The notes below the pieces were generated by a model that was not told the origin of the DNA, ran no database searches, and saw only the letters and a list, made by a program, of their open reading frames with translations. The position numbers were made by a program, and so were the translations under genes. A DNA stretch of 64,000 bases, taken from the NCBI RefSeq assembly GCF_036241575.1, contig NZ_CP108455.1:7237001-7301000 (forward strand), in the 5' to 3' direction. The stretch's first letter is position 1; each line of letters opens with the position of its first letter. The stretch is from Streptomyces sp. NBC_01267 (lineage in GTDB: Bacteria > Actinomycetota > Actinomycetes > Streptomycetales > Streptomycetaceae). Of the stretch, positions 41,805-50,455 are shown one piece after another.

Positions 41805-42736
41805 AGGGTCACCTCCCGGCGTTGCAGCACCCGCAGGACGACGACGGAGACGACGGCGATGAGTACCAGCATGGTGAGGGACATGGCGGCCGAGTATCCG
41901 GTTCTGTTGTCGGTGAAGGCGGTGGTGATCACGGTGAAGGCGACGGTCGCGGTGGTTCCGTCGCCGGGACCGCCGTTGGTGAGGACCTGCACCTGGTCGT
42001 AGGTCTTGAAGGCCGTGATCAGCAGCATGACCGTGTTGATGGTCACCGAGGGGGCGAGCATGGGCCAGGTGATGTGCCGGAACCGCCGTACGGGGCCCGC
42101 GCCGTCGAGCTCCGCCGCCTCCATGAGCTCGGCCGGAACCCCTTGCAGCCCGGCCAGGTGGACGACGACGCAGAAGCCGAGCATCTGCCAGCACATGATG
42201 AAGGTGACCGTGCCCAGCGCGAGCGAGGGGTCGGACAGCCAGCCGGGCGGGTGCTCCGCGCCGAGGGACCGCAGCACCTTGTTGATGATTCCGTCGTCGG
42301 TGAGCAGCGCCTGCCAGATGACGCTGACGACGACGGAGCTGAGGACGACCGGGGTGAAGAAGACCGTACGCAGCATGCGGTAGAGACGGCTGCCGCGGTC
42401 GAGCAGCAGGGCGACCCCCAGGCCCACGGCGTTGGGCACGACGACCACGGCGGCGGTGAGCAGGGCGGTGTTGCCCAAGGAGCGGTGGAACGACGGATCG
42501 CTCAGCAGCTGCCGGTAGTTGGACAGCCCGACGAAGTGGGTCACGGGGTGCATCGCGTTCTCGTCGGTGAGGCTGGAGACGAAACTCATGACGACGGGGA
42601 CGAGCACGAACGCCAGGTAGAGGGCGATGCCCGGCAGTGCGAACAGGGAGAAGGTCCCGAGTCGCGGCAGCAGCGTTCCGCGGGGCCGGGTGCGCGCGGT
42701 CGCGCTCGCGGGCAGGGCGGTGTCCGTGGCGCTCAT
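41801..42736 (-). CDS. Carbohydrate ABC transporter permease (MalF-like)
   Basis: A 311-residue membrane protein with six membrane segments after a 25-residue cytoplasmic tail (LFALPGIALYLAFVLVPVVMSFV first). The EAA loop reads AELMEAAELDGAGPVRRFRHITWPMLAPS. ATG overlaps the binding protein stop by four bases. It forms a heterodimer with the following permease for sugar import. Confidence 0.92.
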   Translation of the reverse strand: MSATDTALPASATARTRPRGTLLPRLGTFSLFALPGIALYLAFVLVPVVMSFVSSLTDENAMHPVTHFVGLSNYRQLLSDPSFHRSLGNTALLTAAVVVVPNAVGLGVALLLDRGSRLYRMLRTVFFTPVVLSSVVVSVIWQALLTDDGIINKVLRSLGAEHPPGWLSDPSLALGTVTFIMCWQMLGFCVVVHLAGLQGVPAELMEAAELDGAGPVRRFRHITWPMLAPSVTINTVMLLITAFKTYDQVQVLTNGGPGDGTTATVAFTVITTAFTDNRTGYSAAMSLTMLVLIAVVSVVVLRVLQRREVTL

Positions 42737-44031
42737 CCGGCGTCCTTCGCCCATTCGCCGTCCAGGCGTCGGGCGAGTGCGCCGGCGCTCGTGCGTCCGG
42801 CGATCAACTCGGCGGTGCCGGCCCACAACTTGTCCGAGAGGCCCGGCACCAGACCGGTGTCCCCGGTCTCGACGGAGAAGGCATTGACGACGGAGCCGCG
42901 CCGCGCGGCGTCCTGGTAGATCTTGACCGTGGCCTTGTACACGGGGCCCATGGTGGTCGGCGGGGTGTATCCCTTGACCGCGATGAGTGAGCCGTCGGAC
43001 CTGACCGAGGCGTCCAGGTTCTGCTTGTCCAGCATGAAGGCGGCGGACCATTTCTGGGCGAGCTTCACATCGGGGGCCGAGGAACTGACGCTGATGCCAC
43101 CGCCGGTGTACGCGGGGACGGTGTCGGCGCCGTTGTCGCCGGGCCAGGCGAAGACTCCCACGTCGAAGGGGGGCTTCTTGCTGTCCGCGGAGGCGGCGAA
43201 CCAGGAGCCCATCGGGTACATGGCGCCCTTGCCGTCGCGGAACGCCTGCTCGGTCGACGCGTAGTCCCGGGACAGGCCGGACCGGTCGATGTATCCGCTC
43301 CCGGCCAGCTTCTTCACCTTGTTCAGTGCGGAGGTGAAGGTGGCGTCCGTGAACTTCCGCTTGCCCGCGCGGCGTTCGGCGAGCCAGTGGGGGTCCTTGG
43401 CGTAGACGTCGGTGCCGACCGCGGCGATCAGGGGGAAGCCGTCGGCCCAGGTGTCCTTGCCGCCGCCCCCGACGACGAGCGGGTTGACGCCCTTCTTCTT
43501 CAACGCGGCGCAGTCGGCCAGGAAGTCCTTGTACGTGGTGGGCGCCGCGGTGATGCCCGCCGCGCGGAAGAGCGTCTTGTTGTAGTAGACGAGGGGCGTG
43601 GGCTGGGTGTTGTAGGGCAGTTGGTAGATCTTGCCGCCGATGGGATTGGACTGCGGCGACACGTAGTCGTCGAGCGTGGCGGCGGGCCATGCGGCGAGCT
43701 TGCCCGACTGCGCGAGGCCGTCCGGGCTGACGGAGATCATGATGTCCGGCAGCTGTCCGGACGCGGCGAGCTGCTTGACGTAGGTGTTCCGGTCGGCGCT
43801 GGGGGCCACCAGCTTCTTGATCTTCACACCGGGAACGGCCTTGGAGGCCCGCGCGATGGCGGCGTCCCAGTAGGCGGCGTCGAGGTTGGGTGTCTCGAAG
43901 GTCAGGAACGTCATGGTCTTCGAGCCGTCGGACGCCTGCCCCGCACCGCCGCCCGCCGTACAGCCGGCGGTCAGGAGGGCCAGCGCGGCACACAGGACGA
44001 CCGTGCGCCTGGCTGAAGTCGTTCTGGGCAT
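42733..44031 (-). CDS. Extracellular sugar-binding lipoprotein
   Basis: A 432-residue binding protein. The signal MPRTTSARRTVVLCAALALL ends at the lipobox LLTAGC. The mature domain has FLTFETPNLDAAYWD, LPDIMISVSPDGLAQSG, YQLPYNTQPTPLVYYNKTLF and GKGAMYPMGSWFAAS, all usual in cluster 1 sugar-binding proteins. It is the first gene of the operon 44031-to-39613, with ATGA overlaps throughout, and is divergent from a ROK regulator. Ligand unknown. Confidence 0.93.
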   Translation of the reverse strand: MPRTTSARRTVVLCAALALLTAGCTAGGGAGQASDGSKTMTFLTFETPNLDAAYWDAAIARASKAVPGVKIKKLVAPSADRNTYVKQLAASGQLPDIMISVSPDGLAQSGKLAAWPAATLDDYVSPQSNPIGGKIYQLPYNTQPTPLVYYNKTLFRAAGITAAPTTYKDFLADCAALKKKGVNPLVVGGGGKDTWADGFPLIAAVGTDVYAKDPHWLAERRAGKRKFTDATFTSALNKVKKLAGSGYIDRSGLSRDYASTEQAFRDGKGAMYPMGSWFAASADSKKPPFDVGVFAWPGDNGADTVPAYTGGGISVSSSAPDVKLAQKWSAAFMLDKQNLDASVRSDGSLIAVKGYTPPTTMGPVYKATVKIYQDAARRGSVVNAFSVETGDTGLVPGLSDKLWAGTAELIAGRTSAGALARRLDGEWAKDAG

Positions 44032-44178
44032 AAGGGCTCCTCAAGTACACCAGGGGATAAGAAACTTGCTAATTTAATTCCGCCCGAGGAAGGTGTAGCA
44101 GCATCGTGATGACCAGGTCAATGGTCCGGTCCTCGCAGGCAGTTGAGGAAGGATCATGAAGTGGAGAGAGACAAGCCC
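44032..44178. promoter_or_regulatory. Divergent control region between sugar operon and ROK gene
   Basis: The sequence GATAAGAAACTTGCTAATTTAATTCC near 44055-44080 is strikingly AT-rich here (quoted in parts: GATAAGAAACTTGC and TAATTTAATTCC). It should contain the operon promoter and the ROK operator. No exact palindrome longer than six bases was identified. Confidence 0.5.
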
Positions 44179-45351
44179 ATGACGCGGACCAGCGGCGATC
44201 CCTCGTTGTTGCGCAGAATGAACGCGGCGGCGGCGCTGCGCGAGCTGATGCAGGCGGACCGGCCCCTCACCGTGGCCGAACTCGCGCGGCGCGTCGGCAT
44301 CACCCGGCCGCCCACCGAGAGCATCGTCGCCGACCTGGTGGCCGGCTCGTGGGCCCAGGAGCAACTTCCGGAACCGGAGGACGTGCGGTCGGCGGGCCGG
44401 CCGGCCCGCCGCTACCGTTTCCGGGCGGACGCCGGGCGCGTTCTCGGGATCGACATCGGCGCCCACAAGACGCTCGCTGTCGTGACCGACCTCCGCGGTA
44501 CCGTCCTCGCCGAACGCCGCACGTCCCTGAGCCCGGAAGAAGGCGCGACCGGGCGCCTCGCGGCCGTCCGGCGCAACGCCGTCCGCTGCCTGAGCGCGGC
44601 CGGGAGCAGCAGACAGCGGCTGACCGCGGCGGGCATCGGCACCACCGGGGTGGTCGACGACGAGGGCCGCGTCGCACTCTCGCACGTACTGCCCGAGTGG
44701 ACAGGACTCGATCTGCGGAGCGCGGTCGGACGCTGGCTCTCCTGCCCCGTCCTGGTCGAGAACGACATGCGGCTCGGCGCGCTGGGGGAGCGCTGGCGCG
44801 GCGCCGCCCGCGACGCGGACGACGTGGTGCTCCTGCACGCGGGGCGACGGCTCAGCACCGGACTGCTCCTGGACGGCAGACCCCGGAGGGGCAGCCACGG
44901 AGCCGCGGGCGAGATCGGCCACCTCGCGTACCTGAACTGGCTGCACTCCTTCGAGCGCTTCGCCCCCTACGACGACCCGGCCGCGGGTGAGGAGCGTCCG
45001 GCCGAGGCCGCGCAGCGCGTGTTCGAAGCGGCACGCGACGGCGACCGGGCCGCCGCGGAACTCGTCGATGCCTTCGCCCGCGAACTCGCCGCCGGTCTCG
45101 CGGCGATGGTCCTCGCCATCGACCCCGACATCGTGGTCATCGGAGGCGGCCTGTCCCGCACGGGTGAACTCCTCGCCGGCCCCGTCCGCGGCTACCTGTC
45201 GGACCACTGCCTCTTCCCGCCCCGCGTCGCCACCTCCGAACTCGGTGACGAGGCAGTCGCCCTGGGCGCGGTCCGCCACGCCCTGGACCACGTCGAACGA
45301 TCCCTGCTGGCGGGCGACCTCCCCGCACTCCCTTCCGTCCACCCCGGCTGA
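44179..45351 (+). CDS. ROK family regulator
   Basis: A 390-residue protein from the ATG at 44179, which has GGAGAG upstream; a TTG at 44143 is a longer option. Residues 12-60 are a winged helix (AALRELMQADRPLTVAELARRVGITRPPTESIVADLV). The sugar-kinase-like domain follows with GIDIGAHKTLAVVTDLRG, AGIGTTGVVDDEG, VLVENDMRLGALGERW and HGAAGEIGHLAYL. The four-residue zinc cluster seen in most ROK proteins (CxCGxxGC) is missing, unlike the ROK gene at 27930. It is divergent from the sugar operon, which it most likely represses. A 14-bp hairpin follows. Confidence 0.88.
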   Translation: MTRTSGDPSLLRRMNAAAALRELMQADRPLTVAELARRVGITRPPTESIVADLVAGSWAQEQLPEPEDVRSAGRPARRYRFRADAGRVLGIDIGAHKTLAVVTDLRGTVLAERRTSLSPEEGATGRLAAVRRNAVRCLSAAGSSRQRLTAAGIGTTGVVDDEGRVALSHVLPEWTGLDLRSAVGRWLSCPVLVENDMRLGALGERWRGAARDADDVVLLHAGRRLSTGLLLDGRPRRGSHGAAGEIGHLAYLNWLHSFERFAPYDDPAAGEERPAEAAQRVFEAARDGDRAAAELVDAFARELAAGLAAMVLAIDPDIVVIGGGLSRTGELLAGPVRGYLSDHCLFPPRVATSELGDEAVALGAVRHALDHVERSLLAGDLPALPSVHPG

Positions 45352-45398
45352 CGCTGACGCTGACGCCCCGTCCTGCGGCTGAGCCGTCGTCCTCACGG

Positions 45399-45433
45399 CG
45401 GACCGGACCTGGAAAGAGTCCAGGTCCGGTCCG
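45399..45433 (+). terminator. Hairpin after the ROK gene
   Basis: CGGACCGGACCTGG (45399-45412) and CCAGGTCCGGTCCG (45420-45433) form a perfect 14-bp stem with loop AAAGAGT. It separates the ROK gene from the kinase gene. Confidence 0.7.
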
Positions 45434-45528
45434 GGTGCGGGGCGACAGGGGAGCAGCGCTGGGCGGAGTGGACGGGGCGGGCCCTGTTCACCACCCGCCT
45501 TGCTCTCCCGTATCACCCGGAGGTTAGT

Positions 45529-47847
45529 TTGTGGGGCAGGATAGGTACGCAGGACCCGCGCCGGCAGAGGAGCACGGGGGACGAGAGGTCGGGAAGAGTG
45601 TCGCTGCGCGGAGGTGATCCAGCCGAGATCGGCGGCTATCTGCTTGAGGCGCGGCTCGGCTCGGGCGGCATGGGCACGGTCTTCCTGGGCCGGATGAGTT
45701 CGGGGCGACCTGTCGCGATCAAACTGATCCACCAGCAGTTCGCGGCGGACGACGAGTTCCGCATCCGTTTCCGGCAGGAGGTGGCGGCGGCGAGGCGGGT
45801 GAGCGGCGCGTTCACCGCCGCTGTGATCGACGCCGCCCCGGAGGCCGATCAGCCGTGGATGGCGACGGCCTACATCGAGGGGCTCACGCTCGCCCAGCGC
45901 ATCGCCGCCGAGGGCCCGTTGACCGGCGCGGAACTGCGGACGCTCGCCATCGGTCTGACGGAGGCGCTGCGCGACATCCACCGCGTGGGGGTCGTCCACC
46001 GTGACCTGAAACCCTCGAACGTCGTGCTCTCGCCCGAGGGCCCGCGCGTCATCGACTTCGGCATTTCGCGCGCGGTGGACCAGCAGACGCTGACGATGAC
46101 AGGGCGGGTCATCGGTACGCCGCCCTTCATGTCACCGGAGCAGTTGCAGGCGCCGCGTGGTGTGGGGCCGCGCTCCGATGTCTTCTCGCTGGGGACCCTG
46201 CTGGTGTACGCGGCGACGGGGCAAGGGCCCTTCGACGCGGACAGCCCGTACATGACGGCGTATCAGGTGGTGCACGAGGAGCCGGCGCTGGACGCCGTGC
46301 CGAGGGCTCTGCGCGCGGTCGTCGAGCCGTGCCTGTTGAAGGATCCCGAGGGGCGCCCCTCGGCGGACGAACTCCTCGTACTGCTGCGGGACCTGCCGGT
46401 CGACCTCGGCGGGACCGATACGGGCGGGGTCGGAGCCGGCGCGGGCCGCACCCGCGACATGATCACCCAGCATCACCTCGCGACGCGGGACACCCTGTCG
46501 CCGATCGCCCCGGACACCGCCCCGGCCGGCCCCGGTACCGGGAACACCGCCACCTCCATCGGCCGCCGTCTGCGCCGCCGGTGGCGTCCCGTGGCCGCGG
46601 CCGCGGTCGCGGTGGCAGCGATCGGCGGCGGGGTCGCCGCGGTGACGGCCGAAGGCTTCGGGGGGAACAGCGGCGCCGGCAAGGGCAACAGCGTCGCGGC
46701 GCCGAGCGGCGTACTTCCGGCCGGTTTCGAACCGTGGCACAAGACCGTGCTGGGCGGTCGCGAGGACATCCCCGACGAGCTGCGCTGCGTCGCGCGCGGC
46801 GACGCGCTGTTCTGCGGGGGCGGCGGCGTCGTGGCGGCCCGTATCAGGGCCTCGGACGGCTCGCGGGTGTGGACGGTGAAGAGTCCGGGCGTCCCCGTCC
46901 AGGGCATGCACCTCGTGGGCGCGACCGACGACACGGTGCTCGGTTACCGCTTCGCCTCCCAGGACCACCCGCAGGGCCCCGCCGAAGAGGTGGTGGCCAT
47001 CGACGCGGACAACGGCCGGGAGCTGTGGTCCGTGCCGTCCGGCGCTCAGTCGCAGGCTGTCACGGGCCGGAGTCAGGACGCCGTGGTGATCGGCTCCACC
47101 GTCGTGACGGTCGACGCCTCCAACTCCCGGTTCGAGGCCCGGGACGCGCACAGCGGCAAGGTGGCCTGGACGACGCCGTTCCCCGCGGGCACGCAGTGCG
47201 CCCCGGTTCCGGTGGGCGCACAGCTCTTCGCGATGTGCGCGACGGCCACCGAGGTCGATGACCTGGCGGTGCGCCACCCCGCCCTGCACACGCTCGACCG
47301 CGCCTCGGGAACACTGGGCGAACCCATCGCGGTCAAGGGGCCCGCCGTACCCATGGGTGTCGCCGACGACGAACTCGTACTCCTCCAGGAACACATGGAG
47401 GGAACGGCGACGGTCGGCTACGACGGGGTGGCGCGGTTCGACCCGGCTTCGCGGAAGGTCACGTACTCCCGGCTGTCACAGACCTACGCGGGGACGCCCG
47501 GCATGGCAGGCGGCATCGTCTACCTGAGCGGGCAGACCGGTCTCGTCACGGCGCTCGACCCCGCGACCGGCCGGAAGAAGTGGTCGCGGCAGACGGACGT
47601 GGAAGGCGCGTCCGGTCCGGTGTCGGGAGGCGGAGCGCTGTACTTCAGCTCGGCCACCGGCCGGGTGGTCGCCCTGTCGCCGCAGGACGGCGAACCCCTG
47701 TGGACGACGGATCCGCAGGCCGATGGTCTGACGGGCGAGCAGGGCGCAAGCCCGCGGGTGACTGTCGTGGGGCGTGCGGTGGTCGTGGCCGCGGCCAAGA
47801 ACTCCCTCTTCGCCTTCGACGCGCAGAAGCCACCACGGTCGGGCTGA
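45529..47847 (+). CDS. Ser/Thr protein kinase with C-terminal PQQ-like beta-propeller
   Basis: A 772-residue membrane kinase. Start GTG with GGAGG seven bases before it. Residues about 35-290 are the kinase: Gly-rich loop GSGGMGTVFLG, VAIKLIH with the ATP-binding Lys, HRDLKPSNV, DFGISRA and GTPPFMSPEQL. One membrane segment follows near 355-372 (VAAAAVAVAAIGGGVAAV). The outside part, about 400-770, is a repeated blade domain (GRELWSVPSGAQ, GKVAWTTPFPAG, TGRKKWSRQTDVEG, DGEPLWTTDPQAD) as in PQQ enzymes but without obvious cofactor ligands, so it probably senses an external ligand. No target is apparent from neighbours. An in-frame GTG at 45598 is the alternative start. Confidence 0.92.
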   Translation: MWGRIGTQDPRRQRSTGDERSGRVSLRGGDPAEIGGYLLEARLGSGGMGTVFLGRMSSGRPVAIKLIHQQFAADDEFRIRFRQEVAAARRVSGAFTAAVIDAAPEADQPWMATAYIEGLTLAQRIAAEGPLTGAELRTLAIGLTEALRDIHRVGVVHRDLKPSNVVLSPEGPRVIDFGISRAVDQQTLTMTGRVIGTPPFMSPEQLQAPRGVGPRSDVFSLGTLLVYAATGQGPFDADSPYMTAYQVVHEEPALDAVPRALRAVVEPCLLKDPEGRPSADELLVLLRDLPVDLGGTDTGGVGAGAGRTRDMITQHHLATRDTLSPIAPDTAPAGPGTGNTATSIGRRLRRRWRPVAAAAVAVAAIGGGVAAVTAEGFGGNSGAGKGNSVAAPSGVLPAGFEPWHKTVLGGREDIPDELRCVARGDALFCGGGGVVAARIRASDGSRVWTVKSPGVPVQGMHLVGATDDTVLGYRFASQDHPQGPAEEVVAIDADNGRELWSVPSGAQSQAVTGRSQDAVVIGSTVVTVDASNSRFEARDAHSGKVAWTTPFPAGTQCAPVPVGAQLFAMCATATEVDDLAVRHPALHTLDRASGTLGEPIAVKGPAVPMGVADDELVLLQEHMEGTATVGYDGVARFDPASRKVTYSRLSQTYAGTPGMAGGIVYLSGQTGLVTALDPATGRKKWSRQTDVEGASGPVSGGGALYFSSATGRVVALSPQDGEPLWTTDPQADGLTGEQGASPRVTVVGRAVVVAAAKNSLFAFDAQKPPRSG

Positions 47848-47979
47848 CCCGGCGACACCGCCGCCGGCCGCCTTCCTCCCGACCGCAGGCCCGATGGACG
47901 TGTGCCGCGTCGCTCCCCGCTCCCGGTCGACGCCGCCGTGCGGCGCCGACCTTCGCGTGTGTCATGCGGGGTGCCCCGT

Positions 47980-50154
47980 TCACCCGACCTGTTCGACGTG
48001 GATGACAACGGAGTGCTCGGGGTGCATGACCGGAACCTGAAGCCCGATGTGTGTCAGCGCGGCACCAGGTACCTCGATGCCCTCCTCGGACCACCATGCC
48101 GGGGGCGAGAAGCCGCCGGGCGGCGTACCGACGACCAACGGTCGCACGCGGTAGCGGCGCTGGGGATCAAGACCGCTGAGGCGTGCGTGAGGCGGAGCGC
48201 CGGTCGTGCACCAGGTGAGTGACACGATCTCGTACAGGGCTTGTGTCCGGTCCTTGGCCACCACCCCGTGACTCCAGATGCCGTGGGCCGGGTCCGGGCC
48301 GCGCCACACGGTCCCGGTGTGGAGCAGGTCACGGTGCTTCCGGTGGAGTGCGATCCACCGGGCGAGCACCGCGCGCTCCTCGGGCGTCGTGTCCCCGAGG
48401 TCCCACTCGACGCCGAGGTGTCCGAAGAACGCGGTGGCGCCGCGGAAGGAGAGATCGTGGTGCCGGCTCGTCGTGTGCGAGTGCGGTGAGGCGATGTGGG
48501 AGCCGAGCAGTTCCGGAGGCAGCAGCTGACCGGTCCAGCGCATGAGCCGCTGCCGCTCCAACGGGTCGCTCACGTCCGATACCCAGACCCGATCGGTCAG
48601 TTCGAGGATGCCGAGGTCGATCCGGCCGCCGCCGGCGGCACAGCTCTCGATCTCCAGGGCGGGATGGGCTGCCTTGATCTCGTGGAGCATCCGGTAGAGG
48701 GCCGAGGTCTGAGCGTGCTCGCCGGGGACTCCCGCGCGGGGTTGTACACCCGCCTCGACGTGGTCGCGGTTGTGGTCCCATTTGACGAAGGCGACGGGAT
48801 ACTCCGCCAGGATCGCCAGGATCTGTTCGAGCACCGCGTCGTAGCACTCGGGGATGGAGAGGTTCAGGACGTGCTGGGTGCGCTGCTCGACGGGGAGTTC
48901 CCGGCGCGCCGCCATGATCCACTCCGGGTGGGCACGGGCCAGGTCGGAGTCCGGATTGACCATCTCCGGTTCCATCCAGATGCCGAACTCCATCCCGTGC
49001 TGGTGGACGGCGTCCACCAGCGGGTGCAGTCCGTGCGGCCACACATCCGCGGACACGGTCCAGTCGCCGAGTCCCGCACGTGAGTTGCGGCGCCCGCCGA
49101 ACCAGCCGTCGTCGAGGACGAACCGTTCGATGCCGATCTCGCCCGCCAGCCGGACGAGTTCGACGAGCCGCTTCTGGTCGTGCTCGAAGTAGACGGCTTC
49201 CCAGGTGTTGAGCGTGACGGGCCGGCGCGGTGAGACGTGATGCGGGCGGCTGCGCAGGTAGTCGTGGAAGCGGTGTGCCACGCGGTCGAGGCCGTCTCCG
49301 TACGCCGCGTAGATCCACGGACCCAGATACTCCTCGCCGCCTGCGAGCCGCATCTCGCCCGGCAGGAAGAGCTCGCCGCCGCCGAGGAGCCGGATGCCGG
49401 TGCTGTCGTGCTCGGCGACATGGCGGTGGTTGCCGCTCCACGCCACATGGACGCCCCAGGTCTCACCGTGTGCGAAGTCGCTGCCGCGCTCGGTGGCGTG
49501 GAGGACGTATGCGGAGTCCAGACCGGTGCGGCCCCGGCGGTTCTCCCTCGCATGGGTTCCGATGCCGAACGGTTGGCGCTGGACCTGACGTTCCATGCCC
49601 CACCGGCCGGAGAAGTCGAGCAGCTCGACCGCGTGTGCCGGAACCGGCAGGTAGAGGGAGAGTTCCGAGAGTTCGTACTCCTCACCCTCGTTGATGACGC
49701 GTCCGCGCATCCGGACCAGACCGGATTCCAGCATCTCGACGACGAGGACGAGCCGGATGAGGCTCTCGGCGTCGAAGGCGGTGATCTCCACGGTTGTCGC
49801 GCCGGCCTCGGTGTACCCGGCCGCTTCGACGCCGTCGACTCGGACGGTGGTGACGGCGAAGCGCGGGGACCAGTTGCGTCCCTGACGGGAGCCCAGCAGC
49901 CCGGGGCGGCCCATCCAGCCGGTCCACGGCTCGGGGATCAGGGCGGCCGGCCCGGCGTCCAGCTCTCCGGGCAGGCGGCCCTGGGCCGCCCCGGCCAGGC
50001 ACGTCGAACGTGCCGAGGCCGCGTCGAGCGCACCCAGATCGGCACCCCAGTGACGGACGATCGGCAGCTGCTCGGCTGGGCATTCAAGCAGAAAGGAGCA
50101 TCCCGCTGAGCGCAAGTGCACTACGACGGGTGTTCCGGAGAGGCGGTCGGTCAC
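47980..50154 (-). CDS. Alpha-galactosidase, family GH36
   Basis: A 724-residue cytoplasmic enzyme that removes terminal alpha-galactose. It has an N-terminal beta-supersandwich (about 1-310), the barrel with NTWEAVYFEHDQKRLVELV, ERFVLDDGWFGGRRNSRAGLGDW and FGIWMEPEMVNPDSDL, the nucleophile Asp in FVKWDHNRDHVE (near 457), and the acid/base Asp in VWVSDVSDPLERQ (near 526). Length and motifs match large bacterial GH36 enzymes. GTG start with AGGGAG four bases upstream. No signal peptide, so it acts on imported sugar. It lies next to a second GH36-like gene and sugar transport genes at 52.6-57.5 kb, with a remnant regulator in between. Confidence 0.94.
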   Translation of the reverse strand: MTDRLSGTPVVVHLRSAGCSFLLECPAEQLPIVRHWGADLGALDAASARSTCLAGAAQGRLPGELDAGPAALIPEPWTGWMGRPGLLGSRQGRNWSPRFAVTTVRVDGVEAAGYTEAGATTVEITAFDAESLIRLVLVVEMLESGLVRMRGRVINEGEEYELSELSLYLPVPAHAVELLDFSGRWGMERQVQRQPFGIGTHARENRRGRTGLDSAYVLHATERGSDFAHGETWGVHVAWSGNHRHVAEHDSTGIRLLGGGELFLPGEMRLAGGEEYLGPWIYAAYGDGLDRVAHRFHDYLRSRPHHVSPRRPVTLNTWEAVYFEHDQKRLVELVRLAGEIGIERFVLDDGWFGGRRNSRAGLGDWTVSADVWPHGLHPLVDAVHQHGMEFGIWMEPEMVNPDSDLARAHPEWIMAARRELPVEQRTQHVLNLSIPECYDAVLEQILAILAEYPVAFVKWDHNRDHVEAGVQPRAGVPGEHAQTSALYRMLHEIKAAHPALEIESCAAGGGRIDLGILELTDRVWVSDVSDPLERQRLMRWTGQLLPPELLGSHIASPHSHTTSRHHDLSFRGATAFFGHLGVEWDLGDTTPEERAVLARWIALHRKHRDLLHTGTVWRGPDPAHGIWSHGVVAKDRTQALYEIVSLTWCTTGAPPHARLSGLDPQRRYRVRPLVVGTPPGGFSPPAWWSEEGIEVPGAALTHIGLQVPVMHPEHSVVIHVEQVG

Positions 50155-50455
50155 GTTTCTCCCTTGTTGCACGGCGGTGCGCGGTTCTTCTCCGGGCGCT
50201 GCCGGAGAGTACGACCGTGGACCGCTCCAGCTTGCGGATGTGGTGGGAGACAGCGGGCCGGCTCATGAGCGGCGGCCTCGCTGCCCCGGAGAAGTCACCC
50301 GGCTCCATGGCATTCACGCGTGTTTCCCGCTGCATCGGGCGCGCCACGCGTGCGTACACTCCCGCGTGCGTCGAGCTCGGTCTCTTCCCGGGCCTGTTCC
50401 GTGGCCGGGGACCTGTCGGCCACCCCGGTGGTGGCCGACGGACGAGGCGGGTTCA
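50155..50455. other. Intergenic stretch with a regulator remnant
   Basis: The 301 bases between the GH36 start and the stop of the secreted glycosidase contain no intact gene. On the minus strand around 50200-50290 the translation reads PLMSRPAVSHHIRKLERSTVV, like the recognition helix of ArsR-type repressors. Confidence 0.5.
50195..50290 (-). pseudogene. Remnant of an ArsR-type helix-turn-helix regulator
   Basis: One minus-strand frame carries SRPAVSHHIRKLERSTVV, which matches the DNA-recognition helix of ArsR family repressors (pattern SRPAVSHHLxxLxxAGLV). The sequence before and after has no ArsR features and no suitable start, so only a fragment of a former gene remains, probably lost when the galactoside locus was rearranged. 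Confidence 0.4.
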
